Of a stretch of 64,000 nt of DNA, positions 13,566 to 28,977 are shown in pieces (position 1 is the stretch's first letter; each line of letters opens with the position of its first letter). This DNA comes from Amia ocellicauda (lineage: Eukaryota > Chordata > Actinopteri > Amiiformes > Amiidae). The notes below the pieces were generated by a model. The model did no database searches. It saw only the letters and a list, made by a program, of their open reading frames with translations, and was not told where the DNA came from. A program made the position numbers and the translations under genes. The stretch is from the NCBI RefSeq assembly GCF_036373705.1, contig NC_089851.1:5859920-5923919 (forward strand). The letters are read 5' to 3'.

Positions 13566-15150
13566 CAAAAGTGTAGGGACTAACAGAAGTCAGTAATACG
13601 CATCGCTGATGTGATTTCTTCACTCATATTTAAGGTCAGAAAATAAGTAACTTATCTGTAGCACTTCTCCATCTACTGATGTCTCTCAGTGGCAACAAGC
13701 TTGACTGTAGTTTTCCATTCAGATGTACGGTCATGTTCATCAATCAATCAATCAAAATCCGAACCTAATTTTCTTCAACTGTGGCAAGGGATACAAGCAC
13801 ACACATTGAATCTGTCATGTAGCCAAAGTCATAGAACAGATTTAAACGTTCCTCCCCCGCTGGCAGCCATCTGATCTTTTTATAAATAAAATAAGTTGTG
13901 AGATTGGCAAATGGTTTTATTTCTGTATGTGGAACCAGCGTTTCCACACAGAAAAACAGTGGCAGTAAGTTTCTTATATGGCAGATATCAGAGGAAAACC
14001 AAGTACTGCGGAAAATGAAAATGATGCCTGTACAGAGAGAATACTCTGTGCTTCCAATGAAACAGAAAATGCTATTATACACTTGTGGATCAAAGCAGAG
14101 GACGGAAGTGCATTAGAAAGGTATGCATTACAACTCATTCCAAGGCACTTTCCAGACACTAAGCCTCGTGTTACAGACAAATGAAGTCAAAATCAATCGT
14201 AATACAATCAAACAGATACAATGAATTGTCCAGTGTACTATAAACTGAGATAATGAAGGTGGGAACGGGAAATGGCATTCCAGGTAGCCTACGTGTTTTG
14301 GAAACACCTGTAATGTCTCTGGGTCATTTAGGCTGGAGTATGATGAAAATAATACAGTACAATGCTTCTGATCTGTATTTATGTGGAGAGCTGTGCGTAG
14401 GCTATATAACTTTGAGTACATGGTGCAATCCGATATAAAAACTGGGGTATTCACCTTCTGTCAAGTAAAATATTAGCACAATATTGTGAATGCAGATATA
14501 CTAGATACTGGACTCTGCCTGAAGAGCCTCCATGCACCAAAGTAACTGAGTAAAATGCACATTAAAGACAGGCATGATTAATTTAAAAACTAGGAACTAA
14601 TTTTGTTTTACTTGGTTATCTTTTTGAAGAAAACAATCATCAAACTATATTGTTAGTTATTGTCTTTTTACATTTTCAAGTCATGTTTTCATAATTGATT
14701 AATTGACAGCAAAGGCATTTCAAGGGAAAAACTGCTTTCACAGAGAAATAATGTATTACCCACTGAAAAGTAAGCAGACATCAAATGAACAGTTGAGTTT
14801 AAACAGTCACAACTGCAATTCAGATGACAACACGAGGTTTTAGTCATTAATACTGGAAAGTGCCTTTTAAATAACTTCACTGTCCTGCCCTGTACATGCT
14901 ATGATCTGGTAATGAAACAAGCTCATAAAATCAATTAAAACTCCCAACGTCTCAGCAATACAAAGTTAAAGTTGCGTGTTTATGCAGCGCAGATGTCTGC
15001 ACTTCTGCGCAGATCTGCACCATCCCAACACTCCCATTGGCGGAGCGGCGCAGATCCCCGCACATCCGCGACCTGCAGCCTGTGGGCCCGAGGCTGTGAC
15101 ACCGGAGCACCACCCACTCCGACACCCCCAGTGTGCACGGCGGGGAGAGC

Positions 15151-15195
15151 GCACACAAACACACACAAACACACACACACACACACACACACACA
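15151..15195. repeat. CA microsatellite
   Basis: About 45 bp of near-perfect CA dinucleotide with a few interruptions, inside the CpG-rich 5' part of oxsr1 intron 1. It produces artefactual Cys-Val and Thr-His runs in the shadow reading frames. Confidence 0.95.
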
Positions 15196-15516
15196 TGACA
15201 CCTGGCAGGCTGCATGTGCAAGCGTGCTCACGAAACTCGTCGAGCCAGAAAGAAAGGCGTGTGACTTGCACAGCGCTGCCCGGGACACGATGCATGGCCC
15301 CTCACGGGCGGGATGCACGGTTTTGCAGTCCAAGTTGCAGCGCCAGACAGAAGCAATAGAGTTGGAGCCCGTCTGGCAGCACTCACAGCCGCGGATCAAT
15401 GGCAATGGCTGTGTGGCAAAGCGAGCCCGAGCACGGCTGCTGCGGCCCGGGCAGACCTGTCAGTGGCACACGCGTGTTTAATACACGGCACAGGGGAAGA
15501 AAGCGGACCCACTCAC

Positions 15517-15586
15517 CGATCACCTCCTTCAGCTCATAATCATCTTTGTTGATGGACCAAGGTTGGGAACTCAGGTCCTCGGACAT
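15517..15586 (-). CDS. oxsr1: OXSR1 kinase, first coding exon (gene continues off left edge)
   Basis: The minus strand reads MSEDLSSQPWSINKDDYELK then EVIG and stops at a GTGAGT donor (exon end 15517). This matches the N-terminus of oxidative stress responsive kinase 1 (human starts MSEDSSALPWSINRDDYELQ). The related kinase SPAK/STK39 has an Ala/Pro-rich N-terminus, which is absent here. OXSR1 is a cytosolic Ste20/GCK-VI serine/threonine kinase activated by WNK kinases; it phosphorylates cation-chloride cotransporters in volume and salt control. The exon ends just before the glycine-rich loop, in phase 1, with the first G of a glycine codon. The catalytic domain and the C-terminal docking domain are outside the window. 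Its upstream neighbour on the same strand is myd88, the conserved vertebrate arrangement. Confidence 0.93.
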
Positions 15587-16560
15587 GACTAGTTTTGCGT
15601 TAAAAGCGTGGACGTGGAGACAGCGTGTTCAGCACCTCTTGCGGCCCGGAGTGTTTTGTGTCCTGGAAATGAAAGAATCGTTATGTTTTGCTTTTCCCCA
15701 AGCGAGCCCGAAACGGCACTTCGCTCACTTGCAATCTTTCACAGATCCTACTATCATTCCCAAACTTTGCCACTAGCTGCACAATCCCCGCCCACCGCGT
15801 CCCTGGCGTCCCCCGGAGACGGCGCTGCGTGGCGGCCATCTTGGGTGTGGCGAAAGGGCAAGCGGGCTCCAGCAACACCTTTCTGCTCGTTAAATAAACG
15901 GTGGCTGCGCATACAGTGTTACACATAGGAGGCTCACTCGCGTTGGCTTATTTTAATACTCACGATATACTACTGTTAAGCCAGTATTTTCTTTTCACGG
16001 GAGTATCGATGTTAGCACTTTAAACATAGTCAGACAAATGGCACTGTGCTGAACTGTGTACCGTGACTCCTCTGCTGTGGTTTTATCTTTATTCTTTTCC
16101 TGAGGAGCGTGAAAACCGCTTTCTAGCCACGACAGGCGGCAGTGGCAGCCACAACCGCGATGGACGAAGCTGGCTGCCATAACGAGTCGGGCACATTCTT
16201 CTGGCTGTTGCCCATCCTGAATTCTGATTGGGCCATCTGACAGCACGTCCCGTGTGATTGGTCAGGGGAGCTGCCACTCTAACACAAATCTCCCGAGTCC
16301 ACCTCGTACTTCGAAACTTCCGCCTTCATAGGGACGATTGACAACAACGTGAGCACGGTCGGCTGCTGATTGGTTGCGCTGTCGCCGCCGTCAAATGCTG
16401 ATTGGTTACTCTGTCGCCGCCGTCAAATGCTGATTGGTTACTCTGTCGCCGCCGTCAAATGCTGATTGGTTGTTCTGCGGTGGCGTCGAATGCTATTGGT
16501 CCTTGTCAGCTGTACGGGCATGGCGGCGGTTTGTGCGCAGTGCAAGAGGGGGCGCAGATA
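15587..16560 (-). promoter_or_regulatory. oxsr1: oxsr1 CpG-rich promoter and 5' UTR region
   Basis: GC- and CpG-rich sequence upstream of the oxsr1 start codon. A YY1-type motif (minus strand CCCAAGATGGCCGCC, 15831-15845) lies about 245 bp upstream of the ATG. In many vertebrate CpG promoters this motif sits just downstream of the transcription start, so a start near 15850-15870 is plausible. The ATG in that motif opens a short upstream frame. Farther upstream are seven ATTGG (inverted CCAAT) boxes between 16227 and 16499. The transcription start is inferred, not seen. Confidence 0.65.
16362..16500. repeat. 32-bp tandem repeat carrying inverted CCAAT boxes
   Basis: The unit, roughly TGCTGATTGGTTACTCTGTC plus GCCGCCGTCAAA, is repeated about four times. 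ATTGG starts fall at 16369, 16401, 16433 and 16465 (exactly 32 bp apart), with a fifth, diverged copy at 16495. Two unit-free ATTGG boxes lie upstream at 16227 and 16257. ATTGG is the reverse of CCAAT, the NF-Y core. See the findings list. Confidence 0.9.
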
Positions 16561-19500
16561 TGACTTCTACTGATCAGCGTAATAGATTATTTGTCATACA
16601 GGAAAAAAGGCAATATCGTGAAGACGGAATAATTACACTGTCATGTTCCTTTTTGCCCCGGAGGCTTTTGCTGAATGCAATTTGAATTTTGCAACCCTGC
16701 CTACTGCCGCACCTAAATGATTAGCATGTTTCCTGACTCCTGCACTGTATGCAGTGTTATAGTAACATGCATGTAGATGCTGAAACACTCAAACGGCAGA
16801 CCGTCAGGTTTATGAGTTTGAGATTTAAGAAACGATTTAAGTAAAACTAAAAATATATCAATAAGTGAATATCCATATATTTTCCTCATTAACAACTCCC
16901 CAACTATAAATAACCACACCCCTCACAGAGGATTGCGACATACTCACATTGCAAATTATATTCATGCCATTGTAGATTTTGCAAGTGTTTGCTGTAATGG
17001 AAACAGACAAGTGAAGCACCGTGTTTAGTGCAGGCAATATTAAACATGTACAGAGAAGACTGCTGTACTATAGTAAAACGCAATGGTTCACAGTAACTAG
17101 GGACCGAGACTTCTAGTCAGAATCTCAGTGCTTCTATCCCCACCTTCTACCAGTGATTAACAACCCCCAAAATAAAATAATTAATTAAAATACTGTTTAA
17201 ATATCTATGTATAGGCTAATGTTTCTTTATGTAAAATGTTGCAATAAAATGTTTCCCGTATCATTACAAAGGATGCCAAAGGAATCAGCCAATCACAATT
17301 TGTCTGTATAGATGCCAGGAATTGACCAACAATTAGCCAAATTAGCAAGACCCTGCCCTGGGCATCTTGCAATTGATCTCTGGAATCAGTAAATTCTGTC
17401 CCCCATTTCTTTGCCCCCATTGGAGCAAAGTATATCAATGCCATTGATTTATGGGGTCTTATCACGACTACTAGATTCTGGCTGCACAAACTGCATGAAA
17501 TCTCCTCTCTTATACAATAAGAGCACCCTTCACACGACCTATTACCTTATTATAAATCACACACATGAGGATTTGACACACAAATATATTTTCAGTGAAC
17601 AAAATGTTTATTTTTGTTAAATTTAACAATCAACCCCTCTTCTCTTTGTCTAACAATGTTTCAGTCCAGGATTCGTGGGAACTGACATATAGCAGCTGAT
17701 TTGTGTTGTGTTTTCATGTTGCTTAAATGTAAGGAAATTAAAAACAAGCGTCCAGCCTGTCAAACTTACAACACGAGCATTTAAGTGTGCTGAAACGTCG
17801 CTGGTAGCGGAAGAATTTAAAATCCTGATAAATCTCTGCATGGGATGACATTTAAACACAAGATAAGAGGTATGGGGATGTTTGGAAATGCTGCTTTGTG
17901 ATTGTGTGGCTTCTCATATGTGATTTATAATGATATACTGTATATATGTATATAATTAATTATGAAGCCATCTGTGCATTACTAAGAGCATTGCTAAACC
18001 ACGACAAATAGTTGTGCATCTGAATGCCTTGGGCTGAAACTGAATCCCATGGAGCTCAATGTTCTTTTCCTAGATTGCAGCTGCACTTCTGGTAAACAGC
18101 CACAGCCCACAGTCTATGGAAGGAGAGTGAGTCAGACTGGAATTCAATGAGGATGGTCATGGAGAGGTGTTTCAGTTGTGCATGCTCCCCTCCCGCTTGC
18201 TTAGCAGAGCAACTGTCTGTTCACACCCACCGTGCAAGCATTCCAGCTCCAGCTTAAAGGATCATGTTCCATTGATACTGTATCAGTATTATTAAAACCC
18301 TCTAAAGCATATTATCTGGCAAAAATATTGAAAGGAAGAAGAGGCACTTTGCTTCTGTTAATAAAGATGATATATGTTGTAATCGCACAAGTCCTTAATT
18401 CTGTTGACTGTTAGAATTTGCGAGATCACGTCTGGAGACTTGTGAACATGTTTAAGAGAAATCATGAGTTTATCCACTACAAATAAGGGGGTGAAATTAC
18501 TCTGATATGAACAGACTACAAGTAAATCCAATTAGTTTATTGAACATTAATGTGACATCTGTCTATCTTTACAAAGAAAGGAAAAGTATGATTTCTGAAG
18601 TCTGTCTGCATTCAAAACTGTAAATCTCCAAAGTGTTTTCCAAAATACAAAAATAACATATTTACTCGTTTACATGCATTGTATATGTGTTACCTTTTTA
18701 TGTGTTCACCTGCTTATTTATGTCTGAATGATCAAAGCCAGGGAAGATTATGATTGTCATTCTATTGCACAAATAAATCAAATTAAAATCTATACTTCCT
18801 GACAGAAGAGTATTGTAATGGAAGAGTACAATATCTTTTAATTATTTATTCGATCACAATGCAGAAACTGGGGTGGAGGCTGAGTCATGTTGTGTGAATA
18901 CAGCAGGTAAGCATTTCTGGGATTCCCCGCTGACAGGACAAACTAGACACAACACAAAGAGTCGGATAACTTGAATAAACTGCCAGTTATTTACTGCCAT
19001 ATAGTGGGGGCGAGTGGAAGTACATCTGCCTTGTGCGTGAGGGCAGCTATGAGACTGTCAGAGGCCACTTCCTTTAACCAACACTGCATCGTCACGTGGG
19101 TTTAATATTTCAGATTGCACTTTGTGGATCAAAATCAGGAATGAATCTGAGGTGTGGCTTTGAGTTTCAACCATCTACTTTGAGGAATGACACAACCGTC
19201 GCTAAGAATGATTGTGTAGCTAATTTCCTCACAACGGAGTTCCCAAAATACACATTACGCATGATCGGGTTGAATAAAAATAGTGCTGATTTATTACTGC
19301 TGTCAAGTTTATTTTTCAGTATCTGATGGCAACCTCAAACTATTTCAGCCACAGCCAAGACAGAGAACAATTCCTCCTCGTTTATTCACCATTAGCACGT
19401 GTGATTCGACGACTGCGCTACACAGGCGACACCGAAGCGTCTCATAGTGGAACTTCCTGTTAATATTGTTAACCCGAGAGCCCAGAAATAAAAATAATCA

Positions 19501-22428
19501 TTAGCAGTCAATCACGTACCAGCCGCTGCCTGCGAAGGATATAAAGGCAATGCGCGCACAGGAGAACTTCCTTTGGTAAACAAATGGGCGGCAGGCTTAT
19601 CTGGGCCTGCACATTTTTATCTTTCGCCTCTAGAGGAAATGAGACTTCATAGCGTGCTCTGTTGTCTTTTTCATGCCAGAAGGACTATAAAAATTACTTT
19701 TCATCACGAGTCCTCTATGTCAGTCTTTGCCAGACAGATAACCTGGGCACCATAAAGAAAAAACATTAAGAACACAGGCAAACGGACAAATCCAAGAGCA
19801 GTAATCCGCATTTGCAATAAGAAGGAATACGATAGGTTGGGGATACTGTATAGTGTGTGTCTTACAGTTCATTTTTTGACTTCATAGCATCACAATCAGG
19901 TATCAAAATGCATTATTTTAAGTCTGGTGTACATTAAATGCATCAATATTATACTACATAGGATACCATTTAATGGGGCCCATTTTAAAAATGCTCTACA
20001 ATGAATCATGCTGCAGTGGGGCACAATATCAATACAATTGTAGTTGTATGTTATATAAGATGTACAATCATGCAATTATCAGGTTTCTGATGATAAGGCA
20101 TTGTCTAGGAATCAGGATGTTTCTAAAATAACTTGCAGGTGCGAAAGACTAATTAACATGTTAGCACACGAAAAGTGAAAACAGCCTTTTCATATGAATA
20201 GGCTTGTGTTCATACCTCTAAAATTAGCAACATACAACCGAGAACTATGATGTTGAAGCTACGAAGGTATTCCTTACTGGTTACAGAGCTAAAGCAGAGT
20301 CTGCTCCAGGTAAATTGTGAGAGGATTACATTAGAGCATAGTCAAGGGACAAAGTATGAACATGTTTTTATAAGAGATATGATACAAATGTTGGAGATGT
20401 GAAGGAGATAACAAAACCACACGAAAACAAAACCACATGAAAACAAAACCACATGAAAGGAAAAAAACGAACACCAGGGCCCCTTATTTGTTTGCTTCTT
20501 ATTTAATATTAAAAATGCAGAGGATGTAGATGTATTTTGAAAACTATATACCCAGCTAGTATAAATGTTACTTGATTAGAATCAGTAGATTACATTATGA
20601 TTAAATATAAGGAATTAACCTGGATCTAAGTAACTGAATTAATTTGGATCATTCCCGTCCTAGGTTTCAGAATAGCACATTTTATAGATTATATTGTTTT
20701 TTTTTTGCCAGTATTATTACACATAATCCAAGGAGCTTCCAGTTTAACCTACAACAAATCCTGGAGGACACAGAAATATATATATACATTCCTTCAACTT
20801 TCCAATCTTTTCCTTCAAATACACTTTGGACTATGTCACTCTCCAATTTCGCTTATCAGTACGGCACTGTGCATTTCTTTGAGGCACACACAATACATGC
20901 ATGGTGGTTTTCAGACGCAAAAAAAATGTAATGTGGGTAAAAAGACTCCAAACTGGAATATTTTTTGCATTATTTATTCCTCAAGAACAGGCAGATAATT
21001 TCGTAGCAAAATATACATTTACAGAAAGTACAAATATAAAAATCTTTGTGATTCTTGACCTTGAGGGGTTTGTTTTTATATTAAAAGAAATTGTGAAATA
21101 AGGAGAACAATTATATTTGTATTGTAGAAACCTCTTTAAAATAAACAATTATGCACACATGGCCAAAGACAATAAATAGACATAACATAAAAAACACACA
21201 CCTGTTCCAAGACTTTTCTGAATGTCTTTCAGCCTGAATTGTGTGTATAATATAATCTGTATTTCTGCATGGATGATCTTTAGTAGACCTGTGAGACTTT
21301 TCGCAAAGAAGCGAGAGTCATTTCTATGTGAGGAGGCACAAGTGTGTGATTTAAACTGCAATTTTTGTCTGAAAAACAGTACAGGCCTATTTTGGCAATT
21401 ACTGGGAGTATTGCTACAAAAAGCTTTATAGTTAGATTTCTGTCATGGGAAAAAAATGTAATAATTAAGCAAAAGAGCCTGTGAGTGTGGACTGTAACAT
21501 TTTATTGATGACTGTGAGTGGAGTTATTTGTCCCGAGTCGAAGCTGATTGGCTGTTTGCATAAAATTGTTTTTTAATGTACTTTAAATTTATTTTGGCAA
21601 ACAATGAATACAGAAGCCAATAATCTTTATTTTATCTTATTGAAAGTTGCTAAGGATTATGTACAAGAGTGCATGAGTTTAAAAAATACAATTACTTGGA
21701 TAAACAGACATTAAGAACAGCTTTTTTAACTTGTACGAAAAACTGGTCCTTCCCATTTCAACGGCCGAAAACTCAGATATGTGTTTTATATACATGTATA
21801 ATCCCCCCAAAAACTGAAAAACGACAAAACATAACATGAAAAACAACCAATAAACACATCTGTGCTTTGTAAAACTGTAAAGCAAACGCTATGAATCTAA
21901 AATATGAGCATGAAACGTCAGCAGCATAGAAAAAAATTGTTGAATGGTTTGGTGGGAAATTGGAAAGGCAGCTCAGTAAGTGAATCGTCGTGCCACACAG
22001 AGCACATTCAAGACGCCAGCGCAGGTGAATTACAGCTGTGTCCACACTGCATCAATCTCGTTTTAGAAAGATACAGCAGTCATAAACAGAGCTCTCGCGG
22101 TCCTCCTGTTAGCCATCTACTCGTATGTATACTGCTTTCACTTCTCAGTTCCACATAGAAAATAGCAATGCTGCAGTCCTCCTTTTGAGCAACATCAGGA
22201 AACAGTCACGAGACAGATATCTGGCCATTAGCAGCATGCACCACAATCCAGCTTCACTGTGGACTTCGGTGTCACCAAATATTGCCACAAAACATGTCTT
22301 TTTTTCCTCTGCACAAAAGGAGAAGCGAAAACATGAAGCCACAGCACGTATTTACAGGCCTGTGCTCTCCTGCACCCTCAGACGCTTGGTGCCATCGTGG
22401 TGGGTGGTGGCGACGGGGGACCGTAGCT
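16561..22428. other. Intergenic region between oxsr1 and myd88
   Basis: No gene or exon is recognised in these 5.9 kb. The right end must include the myd88 3' UTR (minus strand), but a polyadenylation site could not be fixed: several TTTATT (minus AATAAA) strings occur, for example near 21500 and 21630. A 16-bp minisatellite lies at 20408-20456. The rest is AT-rich sequence without clear structure. Confidence 0.6.
20408..20456. repeat. Short minisatellite, 16-bp unit, about three copies
   Basis: Three copies of a unit close to ACAAAACCACATGAAA occur in tandem, with one base change in the first copy. Confidence 0.8.
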
Positions 22429-26241
<3,813 letters not shown>

Positions 26242-26760
26242 CCCGTCGCAGACGCACACAGGCAGCCCAAGGAAGTCCAATCACAAACTGATTTACTGAA
26301 CAGCTGGAAGTAGTTGGAAGCATTCAAAACCTCCAGACTTCGTATACATTGATTTATTGATTCATTTAAAAAGATCGTACAATCCACAAAACTTCCAGTT
26401 AATAACTTGATGACGTTACCCACTGTTTTAACAGCTTCCACGGGTTTCCTCTTTTAGTCCGTGCAATGCAGTTGAAATCTCAGAAGTGTATCTCGATACT
26501 GAAGTGAAGTAATAATGTAGGAATCAGTTACCCCCGTGAAAAGCACGGCTCTTTACTGGAAATGCGCTCGACAATGAGGAACTGAGCTCCCGCTGACGTC
26601 ACAGTGGAGGAGTGGCTGTTCGGCGGCCCAGATACAATGTTACAAACTTTCTCCTGTTCCTGATGAAACTCCAAGGCTGCAGGGATTGGCTGCATGCGAT
26701 TCCTGAGCGCATTGTTTTCAGTTAAAAACGAAAGTACCTCGGGTTTGGAAGACATTTATT
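26242..26760 (-). promoter_or_regulatory. myd88: myd88 upstream region with a perfect CRE
   Basis: Sequence 5' of the myd88 start codon. A full palindromic cAMP-response element TGACGTCA lies at 26594-26601, about 355 bp upstream of the ATG. An ISRE-like AAAAACGAAA (one mismatch to GAAANNGAAA) lies at 26724-26733. No TATA box is evident. The transcription start is not fixed, and the region may also include a 5' UTR intron or exon that I cannot see. Confidence 0.5.
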
Positions 26761-28977
26761 TCATGCACGGGTGACAGATACATTCAAGCAAAAGTTCACC
26801 AAAAGCAGAGCACCTGAAGCTTGACTGATTTGGGGAGGGGAAACATGACCAGGAAAATAATAATCTATAAATGTCATGTTTTGTTTCATTTCGTGCAGTC
26901 TGCTTCAGACTGAGTAAGTAAACAATCGCATCACTAGTACAGTTTAACCACTTGCTATTGCTTTGACACTTGCCTCAGACAGACAGAAGAACAATGCAGT
27001 GCCACTATCTGCTCATCAGGCTGTCAGGCTTCCAACAGTCTCCAAATGCAAAGAGGCAGCTATTTATATGACTTAAAACCCCTCAGTTCCTGGTGGCTTG
27101 TCTCCATATTTCTGCTGGCCGAGGGAAGGCTCCTGGCCGCTGGTACAATCTGGGTACCCTCGCCACGTTGATATTTCACCCAATGCCATGACCGTTGAAG
27201 ACTGCTGGCTCCCATTCCCAGCCATGACCCCGGGACTCCAGTCAGGAAGGATGGCCAGAACCCTCTTCCTGGCCCTGGGATCACCACCAGACTTCTCTGG
27301 CTCTCCCACTGTGTCCCGGACCCTTTTCCTGCCTAGCTACTGCTTTTCATGCAGTTTTTTTTTTTAATGGTGTCACAATTACTAATAGAAATGTGAACAC
27401 TATAGGTTTACCAAATACAATCACCTGATTCCCTGGTACCACATGACAGTACTATATTTTAAGTAGAGCAAACAGCTGTCTGTAATGTTTAATTATAAGG
27501 TTTGTACATTTTTTCTTGCTAAACTCGATTCTTAATTTCATTTAACCCTTCCCAAAATCACCATTGCAATACTATGGAATGTGATACAATTAAATGCCTC
27601 TAACCTTTATAGCGGAGGATTAAAAAGACCCCCTGTGTCTCTATTCAGTGAAGCTGAACATTTGGAAGACAAATAAAAATCAATGACGAAATGATCAGTT
27701 CATGGCCCTGAACCAAACATCTTGTCTTTCCTTTTTTAGCACCTGCAGCAGGTATCCATAGAAACATCCTGACATCTTGCCCACCGATTCCACGCACATT
27801 CATATTTTCTGTAAATAAAATACATTCTCATCCAACTCTATTGCATTTCTTCAGATAGGATCCATACACTTCTAAAGAATGCTTGAAAAGTCTGTGTATA
27901 GGTTTCAGAGAGCTTAGATATACAGTTGGTATTATAAAAATATATTTTCAAAAACCAAGATAAGCACGGAGTAAGAACAAAAGTGTCCGAGCTGTGTGAA
28001 GAACCGGAGGACGGTCTAGGAGTTAGACTTTTGTTAAGACATGTTTGAAAGACGTTGCAGAAGACCCATATTCATAGAGAAGCTGTGCTGTTTCCATTCT
28101 GCCAAATCAATCATTTGTAGATTGTATTGTGCAATAAAATACACTTGACTGCAATTGCTTGTCGCTTGCATTTTCCAAAGCCTCAATACATTTATGCAGT
28201 GTTCAAAAATGGCAGTTTGAAGCAAGAAATAACTGAACACACTTTTTATTTAAATGAATTACATGAAAGAGCAGTCAGGTGACCCATTCTTCACTGAAAG
28301 CTTCATCAATTTAGTTTCTCTTCCCTTTCCTGTTGCCTCTATTTCACACTGCTCTACTGGGTTTTCCTATTTCCTGTGTAACAAAAACACTACAATAGTT
28401 ATTTTCACAAACCTTTTTCATGTTCCTCTGCATACTCTTTCACACACAGACAGAAGAAAAAAAAAACGGCAATATAGAATACAGTGCATCAAAATTCAGC
28501 ATTGAAGGCTTTTTAATAACAAAATAATTGGTTTGACTTAAAAATACATTTCACAGAGAACATTGCAGTCACCACAGAATGGAGTAATAACTGTATTGTT
28601 GCTTATCTGGTCCTGCAAGAAACAACAAATACAACTCACAGATTTTTTAACGGAAATAACAGAAAAAACATGCATCTTTAAAAAAAAACCCGAATATAAA
28701 TATGTTTATGCCTTTTGTAATCTTTCCTGTCATATCTGTAGTGCACCACCATGACTGCCCAAAACAAAAGAAACAAAAAAACAGGAAAACATAAATGCAA
28801 AACTTAGCAGCTTCACCAACACTAATAAAACAGATAAACCTTGCTGTATTTTAGTACAGTCCGGAGGCAGGCCAGTGTGTAGGTGCCATAGCATCCTGTG
28901 CCCACTTTGACTGTCTGCTGCTCCTTTTCTATGTCCCTCCAAACCTACAGCAGTGGGAGCCCTGGCCAGCCGTTCCC
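26761..28977. other. Spacer between cry-dash and myd88
   Basis: About 2.2 kb with no recognised exon. It must contain the cry-dash 3' UTR on the minus strand; a possible minus-strand AATAAA (plus TTTATT) lies near 28245. The segment 27060-27350 is more GC-rich and open in several frames on both strands, with no family resemblance. It may be a repeat copy. Confidence 0.5.

Larger units (their letters stand above)
1..15516 (-). other. oxsr1 intron 1 (partial), no exon recognised
   Basis: This stretch lies downstream of the first oxsr1 coding exon on the minus strand, so it is intron 1, which runs off the left edge and is at least 15.5 kb. I looked on the minus strand for the glycine-rich-loop exon that should follow and did not find it. 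Apart from the SINE, the L2 fragments and the microsatellites listed separately, I see only AT-rich non-coding sequence. The open frames here are short and lack family resemblance or consistent splice sites. Confidence 0.75.

Noticed and set aside
14952..15481. Several overlapping open frames of 100-169 codons on both strands
   Set aside because: The CpG-rich start of oxsr1 intron 1 has few stop codons, and the CA microsatellite yields Cys-Val and Thr-His runs; none resembles a protein.
1..15516. Search for oxsr1 exon 2 or later exons
   Set aside because: No minus-strand stretch matched the glycine loop or VAIKRI-type kinase motifs, so the next exon is placed outside the window.
27060..27367. 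Open frames on both strands between cry-dash and myd88
   Set aside because: Open on both strands because of GC content; no family resemblance and no splice context.
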